DNA of 60,294 nucleotides, taken from NCBI GenBank assembly GCA_031549605.1, contig JAVBPM010000023.1, positions 1 to 60,294 on the forward strand. Direction: 5' to 3'. The translations under genes and the position numbers were made by a program. Shown here piece by piece: positions 18,401-25,220 of the stretch. The DNA is from WRAI01 sp031549605. Lineage in GTDB: Bacteria; Bacillota; Clostridia; Oscillospirales; UBA929. Position 1 is the first letter of the stretch, and each line of letters opens with the position of its first letter. A model generated the notes under the pieces. It did no database searches. It had not been told where the DNA came from and saw nothing but the letters and a program-made list of their open reading frames with translations.

Positions 18401-19102
18401 AGCGCCACCGCGCTGGAGCGCAAGGCCGACCGCACGCTGGTCAAGTTCGCCGTGCGCGACAGCGGCATCGGCATTGACGAGGATAAAATCGACGAAATCT
18501 TCCGCCCCTTTGAGCAGGGCGACGGCAGCATTACGCGCCGGTTTGGGGGCACGGGTCTGGGGCTGGCCATATCCGACACCATCGTGCGCCTGTTCGGCGG
18601 CAAGATTGCCGTCGACAGCGAGGTCGGCGCCGGCAGCCTGTTCAGCTTCAGCATCTGGCTCAAGCACGACAACGACAGCCAGCCCGACGAGGAGACGGCC
18701 GTCGACATCACCGGCCGCTTTGTCGGCAAGCACATCCTGCTGGTCGACGACGTCGACATCAACCGCATGATTGTTACCTCCATGCTCGAGGAATCGGGCG
18801 CAACCATTGAGGAGGCCGACGACGGCAAAGCCGCTGTCGAGGCCTTTACCGCCTCGCCGGTCGGCCACTATGACTTGATTTTAATGGATGTGCTGATGCC
18901 CCACATGGATGGCCACGAGGCGTCGCGCGTCATCCGCGACCTCGACCGACCCGACGCTGAGACCGTGCCCATCGTCGCGCTGACGGCCAACGCCTTCAAG
19001 GAAGACATCGACAAGGCGATTGAAAACGGCATGAACGGCCACATCGCCAAGCCGGTCGTGATGGAAAAGCTGGCCGGCACGCTGGCGAGGTTTATCAAGT
19101 GA
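15407..19102 (+). CDS. Hybrid sensor histidine kinase (Cache-HAMP-PAS-PAS-HK-REC)
   Basis: 1231 residues. One membrane helix near residues 22-45, an extracellular Cache-like sensor of about 470 residues, a second helix near 525-547, a HAMP linker, two PAS domains (about 600-700 and 710-830), then HisKA with phospho-acceptor His 862 in MSHEIRTPMNAI. HATPase boxes are NLLGNAVKFTPE, DSGIGIDEDKI and FGGTGLGLAI. A C-terminal receiver has its Asp near 1161 in LILMDVLMP. ATG 15407 or 15413 may start it. No output regulator is adjacent; instead the stop overlaps the GTG of the barnase gene (GTGA). Ligand unknown. Confidence 0.93.
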   Translation: MHMANKSNAQRRRKRKKHGLRAKLVSIFLAVKVIPLILLAFIAWRQFVLLGDAVRAISVNDSKAALNAGAIENIERMTTDGAKIVADFLYARDDDLLMLAGLEPTEQNYKTFIQSHTGTLIQPGEWLLNDDETAWVAAPSHTATAYVGNSTNAENNINDGFHYRQPDVYQTKKVALYDEITFVDLNGVEQIKIVADNSTKQNYPMTAQKRDVSKRENTYVKAETYFDEVKNLKPGQIYVSDVIGAYVGSNYIGMYAPAALNAAEQKLGYDIDYQPEKQAYSGRENPVGQRFEGIVRWATPVTDAGGAVIGYVTFALNHDHIIELVDHLTPMAERYTAVSSAFEGNYAFIWDYKCRNIVHPRHHSIVGYDPQTGEPAVPWLESSIYEGWQASGTAKWTDYIAQASVPTFDNQSRQNKPAGALTKAGQVGLDGRYLNQAPQCTGWMDLTKDGGSGSFYILWSGINKLTTAAAIPYYTGHYAPSADNEFSRRGFGFVTIGAGLEDFTKPATETADRIDVALAEHQTDTFLQLLLTTFIIIVLVVIIAIWMASLLTNNITGMVKGITRFRSGERQFRFKSSATDEFGELADSFDEMAESVANSVSNPLVITDMDCNIVYANEPCLHMIGKTIDEVVGQPYEKFCVYDTGSGNDPIWALKAGREADITHIEATDTYVRGEANYQFDTDGEKVGYIIVTSDITEMVREKNLIQRQNLLLDQIFSSSPDLIWYQDVQGRYLAVNPRFAAVPGLPVEHYIGKTIEEVLPPHLVEQAKRYDRQTISERRPVYAEETVTFADGHVESLDTVRTPVFDADGTLVGLLGFARNVTARVDIEKELRDTQIRLEKAVYDANKANEHKGEFLARMSHEIRTPMNAIIGISNIVLRRLQDSDDEQSVEVRGHVQQIATSSQHLLGLLNDILDISKIEAGKIELCEERFDLGKLLLAVSGIITPRCDEKNINFTTQFDSFDPTSFLSDPLRLRQVLINLLGNAVKFTPETGSITFSATALERKADRTLVKFAVRDSGIGIDEDKIDEIFRPFEQGDGSITRRFGGTGLGLAISDTIVRLFGGKIAVDSEVGAGSLFSFSIWLKHDNDSQPDEETAVDITGRFVGKHILLVDDVDINRMIVTSMLEESGATIEEADDGKAAVEAFTASPVGHYDLILMDVLMPHMDGHEASRVIRDLDRPDAETVPIVALTANAFKEDIDKAIENGMNGHIAKPVVMEKLAGTLARFIK

Positions 19103-19566
19103 GGCTGAAGCCGGTTGTATGCTGGGCGCTGCTGGCGCTGCTACTGCTCTGCGGCTGCGGTATGCTCGAAGAATTGCAGGCGACCCAGGCGCCCGCGACG
19201 CTGTCGGGTGCTGTCGCGGTTGAGGCCGACGGCACCTACACCGACCGCGACCACGTCGCGCTCTATATCCACACCTACCACAAGCTGCCGTCCAACTACC
19301 TCACCAAAAAAGAGGCCGAGCAGCGCGGCTGGAACAGCAGCCACAGCACCATGGCCGAGGCGCTGCCCGGCTACAGCATCGGCGGCGACCACTTTGGCAA
19401 CCACGAGCAGCTGCTGCCGACCATCAAGGGACGCCGCTACTTCGAGTGCGACATCGACTACAAGAGCGGCCACCGCAACGCCAAGCGCATCATCTACTCC
19501 GACGACGGCCTGATTTATTACACCGACGACCACTATAAAACCTTTACCGAGATTACCTTTGACTGA
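19099..19566 (+). CDS. Lipid-anchored barnase-type guanyl-specific ribonuclease
   Basis: 155 residues. A hydrophobic signal ends in a lipobox-like LLCGC (Cys 20), so the mature enzyme would be tethered outside the cytosolic membrane. The rest aligns with barnase at a constant offset of +43: HKLPSNYLTKKEA, YSIGGDHFGN, Glu116, Arg126, Arg130 and His145 match catalytic Glu73, Arg83, Arg87 and His102. All key residues are kept, so RNase activity is expected. GTG 19099 overlaps the kinase stop. Export would reduce self-harm, and the next gene supplies the inhibitor. It could feed on extracellular RNA or act against neighbours. Confidence 0.9.
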   Translation: MRLKPVVCWALLALLLLCGCGMLEELQATQAPATLSGAVAVEADGTYTDRDHVALYIHTYHKLPSNYLTKKEAEQRGWNSSHSTMAEALPGYSIGGDHFGNHEQLLPTIKGRRYFECDIDYKSGHRNAKRIIYSDDGLIYYTDDHYKTFTEITFD

Positions 19567-19576
19567 GGTGAGCGTC

Positions 19577-19846
19577 TTGAAACACCTGACATTGCAGCCC
19601 AAGGGGCTGACCACGCCGGCGCAGCTGCACGGCGAAATCAAGGCGCTTTTTGCCTTTCCCGACAGCTACGGTGCCAACCTCGACGCGCTGTACGACCTGC
19701 TTTGTCAGCCGTGCGACGCCGTCTGCCTGACGTTGCCGCGCGCACTGCCGCGCCGGCGCAAGCTGAGTCGCTACTACGACCGCGTAGTCGACATATTGCA
19801 AGCCGCCGCCGAGCAAAACCCGTCGCTTCAGCTGTCTTGGCGGTAG
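19577..19846 (+). CDS. Barstar-family ribonuclease inhibitor
   Basis: 89 residues, the usual barstar length, with no signal peptide, so cytosolic. SYGANLDALYDLL matches the barstar helix that plugs the barnase active site, keeping both Asp residues equivalent to Asp35 and Asp39. TTG 19577 is preferred because GAGGTG (19565-19570) precedes it at good spacing; GTG 19568 and TTG 19559 are in-frame alternatives. It lies 10 bp after the barnase gene and protects the producer from unexported enzyme. Confidence 0.88.
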   Translation: MKHLTLQPKGLTTPAQLHGEIKALFAFPDSYGANLDALYDLLCQPCDAVCLTLPRALPRRRKLSRYYDRVVDILQAAAEQNPSLQLSWR

Positions 19847-19874
19847 CTGACGACCATCGACAGGAGGAAAGGGT

Positions 19875-20900
19875 ATGTATTGTACACAGTGCGGAGCGCA
19901 GGTTCCCGAGACAGCCGCCTTTTGCCGCCAGTGCGGCGCGCCCTCACCGGGCTCAGTGCCGGCCGCGCCGGTGCCGCCGGCCATGCCAATGATGCCGCCA
20001 CCGCCGCCGCCAAAGTCAAAGCTGCCGCTTTGGATTGCGCTGGGCGTGCTGATTGTGGCCGCCGGCATAGCCGCCGTGTTGCTGCTGACCGGTGACAAGT
20101 CAGACGGCAAAGCAACGCCGACCCCACGCGCCACGCCGACCCAAACCGCCGACCCGACGCCGACGCAAGCGCCGGATGGCTTTGAGGCCGAGTCGTTCAC
20201 CGCCTATGGCAACAGCTATTCGATTACCGGCTACGCGTTCTCACACGGCGATAACGGAAAGACGATCATTACGATGACCGGCACCGACTACAGCATCATG
20301 CCCTTCCGCGACGGCAGCCTGCACGTTCCGGTCTGGGCCGAGTTCACCGCGGGCGGCGAGACCTTCCGCGCCGTCGCGGCCACCACCAGCGCCACCAGCG
20401 TGATTTACGAGTTTGAGGCAACCGCCACGCCCGAGACCATCATCTTCATCAACAGCGAGACCGAAGAGGTGATTTCCACCGTGTACATTGGCGTGGACGC
20501 GGGTACCGCCACCGAACCGCCGGCTACCGAAGCACCGGCCACCGAACCGCCTGCTACTGAACCGCCCGCCGCCACCGACCAAATTGCCCCCGACCTGTAC
20601 AAACCGTTTGTCGGCGAGTGGCTGGGCAGGGCCGACGACATCGTGCTGACCTTCAACGTCAAAGACGACGGCACCGGCGTCTATCATTTCCAGCAGGGCG
20701 GCTATGAAGAAGGCTATCCCTTTGCGCTCAAGGCCGACACCAAGACCTTCAGCGTCACCATCCCCGCCGACAACCGGCTGGGCATCAAAACCATCACGGG
20801 CAGCTACGAGCTGGCCGACGACACGCTGACGCTGCGCGTCAAAACCACCTTCGCCGACGGCCGGACGTTCAGCTACACCGTGCCCTGTCACAAGATTTAG
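19875..20900 (+). CDS. Zinc-ribbon, single-pass membrane protein with a lipocalin-like C-terminal domain
   Basis: 341 residues starting at ATG after AGGAGG. An N-terminal zinc ribbon (CTQCG...CRQCG) is followed by a Pro-rich stretch, one membrane helix (about 51-75), a Thr/Pro linker and an external beta-rich domain. A second linker of ATEPP/ATEAP units (about 215-235) leads to a C-terminal domain (GEWLGRADDIVLTFNVKDDG) resembling the small lipocalin-like DUF5640 type. The zinc ribbon faces the cytosol. Function unknown; it may belong to the kinase-barnase operon. Confidence 0.7.
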   Translation: MYCTQCGAQVPETAAFCRQCGAPSPGSVPAAPVPPAMPMMPPPPPPKSKLPLWIALGVLIVAAGIAAVLLLTGDKSDGKATPTPRATPTQTADPTPTQAPDGFEAESFTAYGNSYSITGYAFSHGDNGKTIITMTGTDYSIMPFRDGSLHVPVWAEFTAGGETFRAVAATTSATSVIYEFEATATPETIIFINSETEEVISTVYIGVDAGTATEPPATEAPATEPPATEPPAATDQIAPDLYKPFVGEWLGRADDIVLTFNVKDDGTGVYHFQQGGYEEGYPFALKADTKTFSVTIPADNRLGIKTITGSYELADDTLTLRVKTTFADGRTFSYTVPCHKI

Positions 20901-20912
20901 ACAAAAACAAAC

Positions 20913-20942
20913 AAGCGGCAAGGGAGTTTTCCCTTGCCGCTT
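20913..20942 (+). terminator. Terminator of the AAGCGGCAAGGG type
   Basis: AAGCGGCAAGGGA-gttt-TCCCTTGCCGCTT is a perfect stem between convergent genes. The same arms recur at 29808 and 35367. Confidence 0.88.
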
Positions 20943-20962
20943 GGCGCTATAGTAATTGATTT

Positions 20963-21298
20963 TTAGAGCAGTGTCATGATTTTGTTGAAGTTGAGCTCTT
21001 TGGTTTTCTTGGAAATGGAGAACCAGTCGATGATGGTCAAAATGCCGCAGACACCACCGGTCAACAGCTTGAGCACACCCATGCCCGTGTCGCCCAGCAT
21101 GAAGCGGTCAACGCCAAAGGAGCCGAGGAAAATGGAAATCAGCAGCAGTGTGGTGGGGTCCTTCAGCTCGATGGTGGAAATCAGACCCATGCGCGACTCG
21201 TCCATCGCCAGCAGTTTCTCTCTCAGGTACAGCGTCTTTTCGGCCGGGAAATACTTGGCGTTTGCGAGCATAAACATGTCTACTTTTTGGACATCCAT
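20963..21298 (-). CDS. TM2-domain protein
   Basis: 111 residues. The C-terminal TM2 domain has two helices with the family signature: LGSFGVDRFMLGDTGMGVLK and GVCGILTIIDWF. The N-terminal half is helical and soluble. Start ATG 21298 has AAGGGTG upstream. It has its own strong promoter and is transcribed towards the zinc-ribbon gene. Role unknown. Confidence 0.85.
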   Translation of the reverse strand: MDVQKVDMFMLANAKYFPAEKTLYLREKLLAMDESRMGLISTIELKDPTTLLLISIFLGSFGVDRFMLGDTGMGVLKLLTGGVCGILTIIDWFSISKKTKELNFNKIMTLL

Positions 21299-21350
21299 TT
21301 TACTACACCCTTTGTTTCATAAATTGTGCGTTGAATAAATATGCAAAGCG

Positions 21351-21379
21351 ATAATATAGCAACATACGACGAAAGTCAA
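21351..21379 (-). promoter_or_regulatory. Promoter of the TM2 gene
   Basis: On the minus strand TTGACT (21379-21374), a 17-bp spacer, and TATTAT (21356-21351), one of the best sigma-A matches in the window. Confidence 0.8.
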
Positions 21380-21391
21380 GCGCGTTTTGCA

Positions 21392-21754
21392 CTAATAAAC
21401 GATATTGCCCGAAAGGACGCGAATGATGTAGACGACAAAAATCAGCAGCGCGGCGGCGATTAGAATGGCGTCGCTTGTTTTCTTTTTCATAGTGAATAGC
21501 GGGCGGTGAAAGGCAAACAGCAGCGTCAAAATCATGGGAATGGTCATCGGATTGTAGTGCAGCGAGGCGCTGAAGTCCAATTGAAGCAGCGCGACAAACG
21601 ACCGCGTCATGCCGCAGGTCGGCGATGGAACATGAAAAATCGCCTTGAAAGGGCAGGGGACGTCAACCGTCGAAGCGATTAGTAAATAAATCAATGCGAC
21701 AAGCGCCAGCAAGGCGTCCTGCCGCAGTATTTGTTTGGCGCTCTTGCCGGCCAT
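21392..21754 (-). CDS. DUF2752 membrane protein
   Basis: 120 residues with three membrane helices. CPFKAIFHVPSPTCGMTRS with the following HYNPM is the DUF2752 signature (Cys-Pro, CGMTR, NP). Start ATG 21754 follows AAGGCGGGTG; the open frame extends further upstream but without a good site. Function of the family is unknown. Confidence 0.78.
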   Translation of the reverse strand: MAGKSAKQILRQDALLALVALIYLLIASTVDVPCPFKAIFHVPSPTCGMTRSFVALLQLDFSASLHYNPMTIPMILTLLFAFHRPLFTMKKKTSDAILIAAALLIFVVYIIRVLSGNIVY

Positions 21755-21915
21755 GGGCACACCCGCCTTATCGTAAAGAATGGTTGCCGCTAGCCTAGCA
21801 GCGCGATGGCCTAATTGTACAACAGGTTGACCCAAATTGATAGTGCAAACTGTAATTTGAGAGCAGTGCAGCGCCGCACGTGTAAGTGCCGTGCGACGCA
21901 GCGGGCAAAACAAAA

Positions 21916-22202
21916 GACAGGCATGGCCTGTCTCAGCGTGTTAAAAAACTTGTTTTTTGGCACGCTGCCAGACTGACAAAGAGGTGCGCAGGCAAAGAAA
22001 CGCTGTCCGTCGGCGTACGATGGTACGCTAGGACAGCGTTTCTGCAGCAAGTATAACCAATTGTGGCGCAGCGACCTTGTCGATGCGCCACAAACCATTA
22101 GAGGCAAATCAAAACGTAGCCCTGCGTCGTCATTTCTCTTTTTTCTGACACTGGTTTTACGGTGCGCGCTTTTTTGACAGTCTGAGACAGGCATGGCCTG
22201 TC
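21916..22202. repeat. Repeat family 1, copy 3
   Basis: The core is 21933-22185, flanked by gacaggcatggcctgtc at 21916-21932 and an identical copy at 22186-22202. H3 is TTGTGGCGCA-GCGAC-ctt-GTCGA-TGCGCCACAA (22061-22093): relative to copies 1 and 2 a C-G pair has become T-A on both arms, so pairing is preserved. The H2 arms AACGCTGTCC/GGACAGCGTT are perfect here. Confidence 0.82.
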
Positions 22203-22204
22203 TT

Positions 22205-22366
22205 TTACGCGTCTGGTTGCGGCATATGATCGACGGCGTAGTCGATGCACTGATTGATAAAGGCGCTGCGGCTCAGGTTGTGTTGCTCAGCCAGCTTGTC
22301 GATTTGAGCCAGCTTTGATGTTTCAATGCGAACCGTAATCGGCTCACTTTTGAAAGGCTTCGGCAT
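22205..22366 (-). CDS. Small ribbon-helix-helix (CopG/Arc-type) protein
   Basis: 53 residues. EPITVRIETSKLAQIDKLAE followed by LSRSAFINQCIDYAVDH is a canonical ribbon-helix-helix fold: one beta strand and two helices, binding DNA as a dimer. The start is ATG 22366; the only strong AGAGGTGAT lies about 20 bases upstream and instead fits a four-codon ORF (ATG ATG CTT GAC TAA) ending five bases before this ATG. Expression may therefore be coupled to that leader. It is divergent from the gene at 22473 and may repress it, or be an antitoxin lacking an obvious toxin. Confidence 0.8.
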   Translation of the reverse strand: MPKPFKSEPITVRIETSKLAQIDKLAEQHNLSRSAFINQCIDYAVDHMPQPDA

Positions 22367-22472
22367 AAAATTAGTCAAGCATCATCACCTCTTGACACAT
22401 TGTAAGCGATATTATAAACTGTGAATAGGTTCGAAAAACGAATACAAAATAGATGCGCGCGAGGTGAGAGAC

Positions 22473-22721
22473 ATGCAGGACTACGAACCAGTAGAGCGAG
22501 CGCTGGTCATACGGGCGCTGGGAGAAGCGTCGCTTAGTATGGTGGAAAAACTGCAAATGACAAATGTAGTGGGCATGGTGGGGCAGCGCGCTGTCATGAT
22601 TTTGCAGCTTGTTCAGCAGATCGTGGCCAGCGACAAGGACGACTTTGAGATTGTCGAGGATTTGGTGTGCCTGTTCGAGACCTACGGGCTGGACGCCGAC
22701 GCGACGCATGATTTTGGGTAG
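22473..22721 (+). CDS. Small acidic helical protein, unknown
   Basis: 82 residues, no signal or membrane segment, mostly predicted helix (ERALVIRALGEASLSMVEKL). GAGGTGAG lies five bases before ATG 22473. TTGACA (22393) and TATAAA upstream with a short 15-bp spacer could be its promoter, overlapping that of the divergent RHH gene. I recognise no family. A two-component regulatory or toxin-antitoxin pair with the RHH protein is possible but unsupported beyond position. Confidence 0.6.
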   Translation: MQDYEPVERALVIRALGEASLSMVEKLQMTNVVGMVGQRAVMILQLVQQIVASDKDDFEIVEDLVCLFETYGLDADATHDFG

Positions 22722-22791
22722 AAACATAGAAGTGCACGATGTCGACACGTAATCTGTTAAGCCAAGCGAAACCAGCCCCTACAAAAAATGG

Positions 22792-22820
22792 TTGCCTGTT
22801 GCCGGACGGTGCTGTATCCT
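22792..22820 (+). promoter_or_regulatory. Promoter of the lipoprotein gene at 22866
   Basis: TTGCCT (22792-22797), 17 bp, TATCCT (22815-22820). Confidence 0.6.
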
Positions 22821-22865
22821 AGTGGTAAGAGTACCCAGTGGGACTTGTCTTGGGAGGTGCAATTG

Positions 22866-23828
22866 ATGAAACGCAGTGTGTTAGCCATTTCTGTTGTTGT
22901 CGCGCTACTGCTGGCCGGTTGCGGTGGCACGGGCCAGCCCAGTGTCACGAAAAATTCTGTCAAAACGGCGGCCATCACGCGCTTTGTGTCGCTCGGTGGC
23001 GCGGGCGAGGATATGGCGTGTGTCGATGTGGAGGCGCTACCTGACCTTGTGGAGGCGGGTGCGCTGCCCGAGACGTTGCCGGTTGTCGTCGACCACTATC
23101 CGACAGAGCAGACAGGCCCGACCTACGACGTGACCGATCAGCTGATTGCTCAAAACACGCAGCAGGCGCAGCGGTTTTTAACGCTGCTGTACGGCGACAG
23201 TCAAGACTACGAGGTCAAGCCGCCGGAGGTGGCGCCCGGTGACCTGCGCGCCGAGTATGTCAGCTACGACGCGGCTGACTTTACGCTCAACGCCTTTCCC
23301 GATGCGCTGACAATCCTGACCGGTCAGTTTGACGTGGCCGCCGCAGCCAAGGCCGGCAGGCTCTTAGACAATACGCTGGTCAAGGCAGCCATCGCCTATC
23401 TAAACCTGCAGAATCCGCAGACGACGGAGATGGTAAGCTACATGTCGGACGGCAGCCCGCATGAAACCCGGTATACCATCACAGACGCGGCAAGCGATGC
23501 CAAGCAGAGCCTGTTGAACAGCAGCTTTCACAGCATTGAGCTGATTGTTGCGCCCGACGATGGACAGATTTTGATGACCGTGGTGCAGTGTGACAGCACC
23601 GACACGGTCGGTGAGGCGGCCGTAGTCGACTATGATGACGCCGTCGCCTATGCCGCGCAGCAGAGCGGCGTTGATGAGCAGGCCATTTGCGCCGAGGTGG
23701 TGTACCGCGACGACGTTGAGCCGGGCTATTGGATTCCCTGCTACAAGTTCTATGCGGTCGAGGAAACTGTGGCCGGAAACGTCGACCTGTGCGAGGTTGT
23801 CTATGTGCCCATGCTCACGGTCAATTAA
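22866..23828 (+). CDS. Lipoprotein of unknown function
   Basis: 320 residues. Signal peptide with lipobox LLAGC, then an acidic extracellular domain. The C-terminal part (EPGYWIPCYKFYAVEE) resembles the ends of secreted beta-sandwich or YcdB-like domains, but I do not recognise a family. GGAGGTG precedes the ATG. It has its own promoter and terminator, so it is monocistronic. Confidence 0.75.
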   Translation: MKRSVLAISVVVALLLAGCGGTGQPSVTKNSVKTAAITRFVSLGGAGEDMACVDVEALPDLVEAGALPETLPVVVDHYPTEQTGPTYDVTDQLIAQNTQQAQRFLTLLYGDSQDYEVKPPEVAPGDLRAEYVSYDAADFTLNAFPDALTILTGQFDVAAAAKAGRLLDNTLVKAAIAYLNLQNPQTTEMVSYMSDGSPHETRYTITDAASDAKQSLLNSSFHSIELIVAPDDGQILMTVVQCDSTDTVGEAAVVDYDDAVAYAAQQSGVDEQAICAEVVYRDDVEPGYWIPCYKFYAVEETVAGNVDLCEVVYVPMLTVN

Positions 23829-23845
23829 AAAGAACGAGCAACACA

Positions 23846-23879
23846 ACAGCACCCGCCGATACGCGTCGGCGGGTGCTGT
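23846..23879. terminator. Bidirectional terminator between lipoprotein and ispF
   Basis: ACAGCACCCGCCGA-tacgcg-TCGGCGGGTGCTGT is a 14-bp perfect stem between convergent genes; T-tracts are poor on both sides. Confidence 0.75.
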
Positions 23880-23892
23880 ATGTTCATTGCCG

Positions 23893-24360
23893 CTAGACCA
23901 GCAGCGCGATGGCCATGGCGCTCATGCCCTCGCCGCTGCCCGTGTAGCCCATGCGCTCCTCGGTGGTCGCTTTGACACTGACCTGCGCGACGTCGACGCC
24001 CAGCGCGTCGGCTACGTTGTCGCGCATCTGCGCGATGTATGGCGCCAGCTTGGGCGCTTGCGCCACAATCGTGGCGTCGACATTGCCGATGGTGTATCCG
24101 GCGTCGGTCAGCATGCCGACAATCAGCCGCAGCAGCGACAGGCTGTCGGCGCCCTTGTACGCCGGATCGCTGTCGGGAAAATGCGCGCCCAAATCGCCCA
24201 GCGCCGCCGCGCCCAGCAGCGCGTCGGACACCGCGTGCGCCAGCACGTCGGCGTCGGAGTGCCCCAGCAGCCCCTTGTCGTGCGGCACGTCTACGCCGCC
24301 GAGTATCAGTGGTCGACCCTCGACCAGCCTATGGGCGTCAAACCCTTGCCCTATCCTCAT
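23893..24360 (-). CDS. ispF: 2-C-methyl-D-erythritol 2,4-cyclodiphosphate synthase
   Basis: 155 residues, normal length. Cyclises CDP-methylerythritol phosphate in the non-mevalonate isoprenoid pathway. Metal ligands are in GFDAHRL and GHSDADVLAHAVSDALLG, and TTEERMGYTGSGEG is the conserved C-terminal signature. Start ATG 24360 lies 23 bp inside ispD, so translation is coupled. Confidence 0.96.
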   Translation of the reverse strand: MRIGQGFDAHRLVEGRPLILGGVDVPHDKGLLGHSDADVLAHAVSDALLGAAALGDLGAHFPDSDPAYKGADSLSLLRLIVGMLTDAGYTIGNVDATIVAQAPKLAPYIAQMRDNVADALGVDVAQVSVKATTEERMGYTGSGEGMSAMAIALLV

Positions 24361-25084
24361 GGTTGGCCTCCAGCAGTCCCGCCGCCATGACCAAATCATG
24401 CGGCGTGGTAATTTTAATGTTGTCGTACGAGCCCTCGACAATCTGCACCGGCACGCCCAGCCGCTCGACAGCGCCGGCGTCGTCGGTCAGGTCGATGTTG
24501 GCAGCCTGCGCCTTGCTCAGCGCGCCGGACAGCAGCAGCCGGTCAAACACCTGCGGCGTCTGCACCGCCCAGAAGCGGCAGCGGTCGGGCGTGTGCTTGA
24601 CGATGCCGTCGGCCACCTCTTTAATGGTGTCCTTGAGCGGCACGGCCAGTATCGCCGCGCCGAAGGTGGCGGCCGTCTCGACCACGCGGTCGATGTCGGC
24701 GCTGCTTGCCAGCGGTCGCGCGCCGTCGTGAACGGCCACCAGCTGCGCCTTTGCGGGCACCTCGCCCAGCGCCGTCAGCACCGACTGCTGCCGCGTGTCG
24801 CCGCCGCGAATGACCTTGGTCGCTTTGGCAATGCCAAAGTGTTTACAGATGTCGTAGATACCGGCAATCTCCTCGCCCTTGGCGGCGATGATGATTTCGT
24901 CAACGGCTGTGCTGTGCTGCAGCGCCGTCAGCGTGTGCGCCAGCACCGGCGCGCCGCACAGGTCGGCAAAGGGCTTGGAGCCACCGCCCATACGGCTGGA
25001 CAGCCCCGCCGCCGGAACAATGGCGGCGCAGTACGGCCGCTTGCCCGGCTTTGGCTCCTTTTTTTTGCGTCTGAACAGTCCCAT
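24338..25084 (-). CDS. ispD: 2-C-methyl-D-erythritol 4-phosphate cytidylyltransferase
   Basis: 248 residues. VPAAGLSSRMGGGSKPF is the CTP-binding loop; HDGARPL and AVQTPQVF are further family motifs. Adds CMP to methylerythritol phosphate, the step two before IspF. A basic N-terminal extension (MGLFRRKKKEPKPGKR) precedes the usual start. Forms a two-gene operon with ispF. Confidence 0.95.
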   Translation of the reverse strand: MGLFRRKKKEPKPGKRPYCAAIVPAAGLSSRMGGGSKPFADLCGAPVLAHTLTALQHSTAVDEIIIAAKGEEIAGIYDICKHFGIAKATKVIRGGDTRQQSVLTALGEVPAKAQLVAVHDGARPLASSADIDRVVETAATFGAAILAVPLKDTIKEVADGIVKHTPDRCRFWAVQTPQVFDRLLLSGALSKAQAANIDLTDDAGAVERLGVPVQIVEGSYDNIKITTPHDLVMAAGLLEANHEDRARV

Positions 25085-25113
25085 GGCATTACCCCCAGTT
25101 GATGTCTATGCCT

Positions 25114-25142
25114 ATTGTACGGCTTTCAGACGCGCTTGTCCA
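25114..25142 (-). promoter_or_regulatory. Promoter of ispD-ispF
   Basis: On the minus strand TGGACA (25142-25137), 17 bp, TACAAT (25119-25114). It is divergent from the promoter at 25158. Confidence 0.75.
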
Positions 25143-25157
25143 GTGCGGGCTGCCTAT

Positions 25158-25186
25158 TTGCGTAATGGGTGGCGGTCTGGTATACT
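25158..25186 (+). promoter_or_regulatory. Promoter of the triplicated-domain lipoprotein
   Basis: TTGCGT (25158-25163), 17 bp, TATACT (25181-25186). Confidence 0.72.
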
Positions 25187-25220
25187 GCCATCAGCTCATG
25201 ACAACAGGGGAGGAACTGAC

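Noticed and set aside
20100..20560. CRISPR-like or tandem DNA repeat in the zinc-ribbon gene
   Set aside because: The short repeats encode Thr/Pro-rich linkers in frame, with no spacers.
22205..22721. Established toxin-antitoxin module
   Set aside because: The genes are divergent, not an operon, and the 82-residue protein resembles no toxin family I know; kept only as a weak possibility.
23951..25102. 383-residue plus-strand frame opposite ispF-ispD
   Set aside because: Opposite two certain genes, with Ser/Ala/Arg-biased composition.
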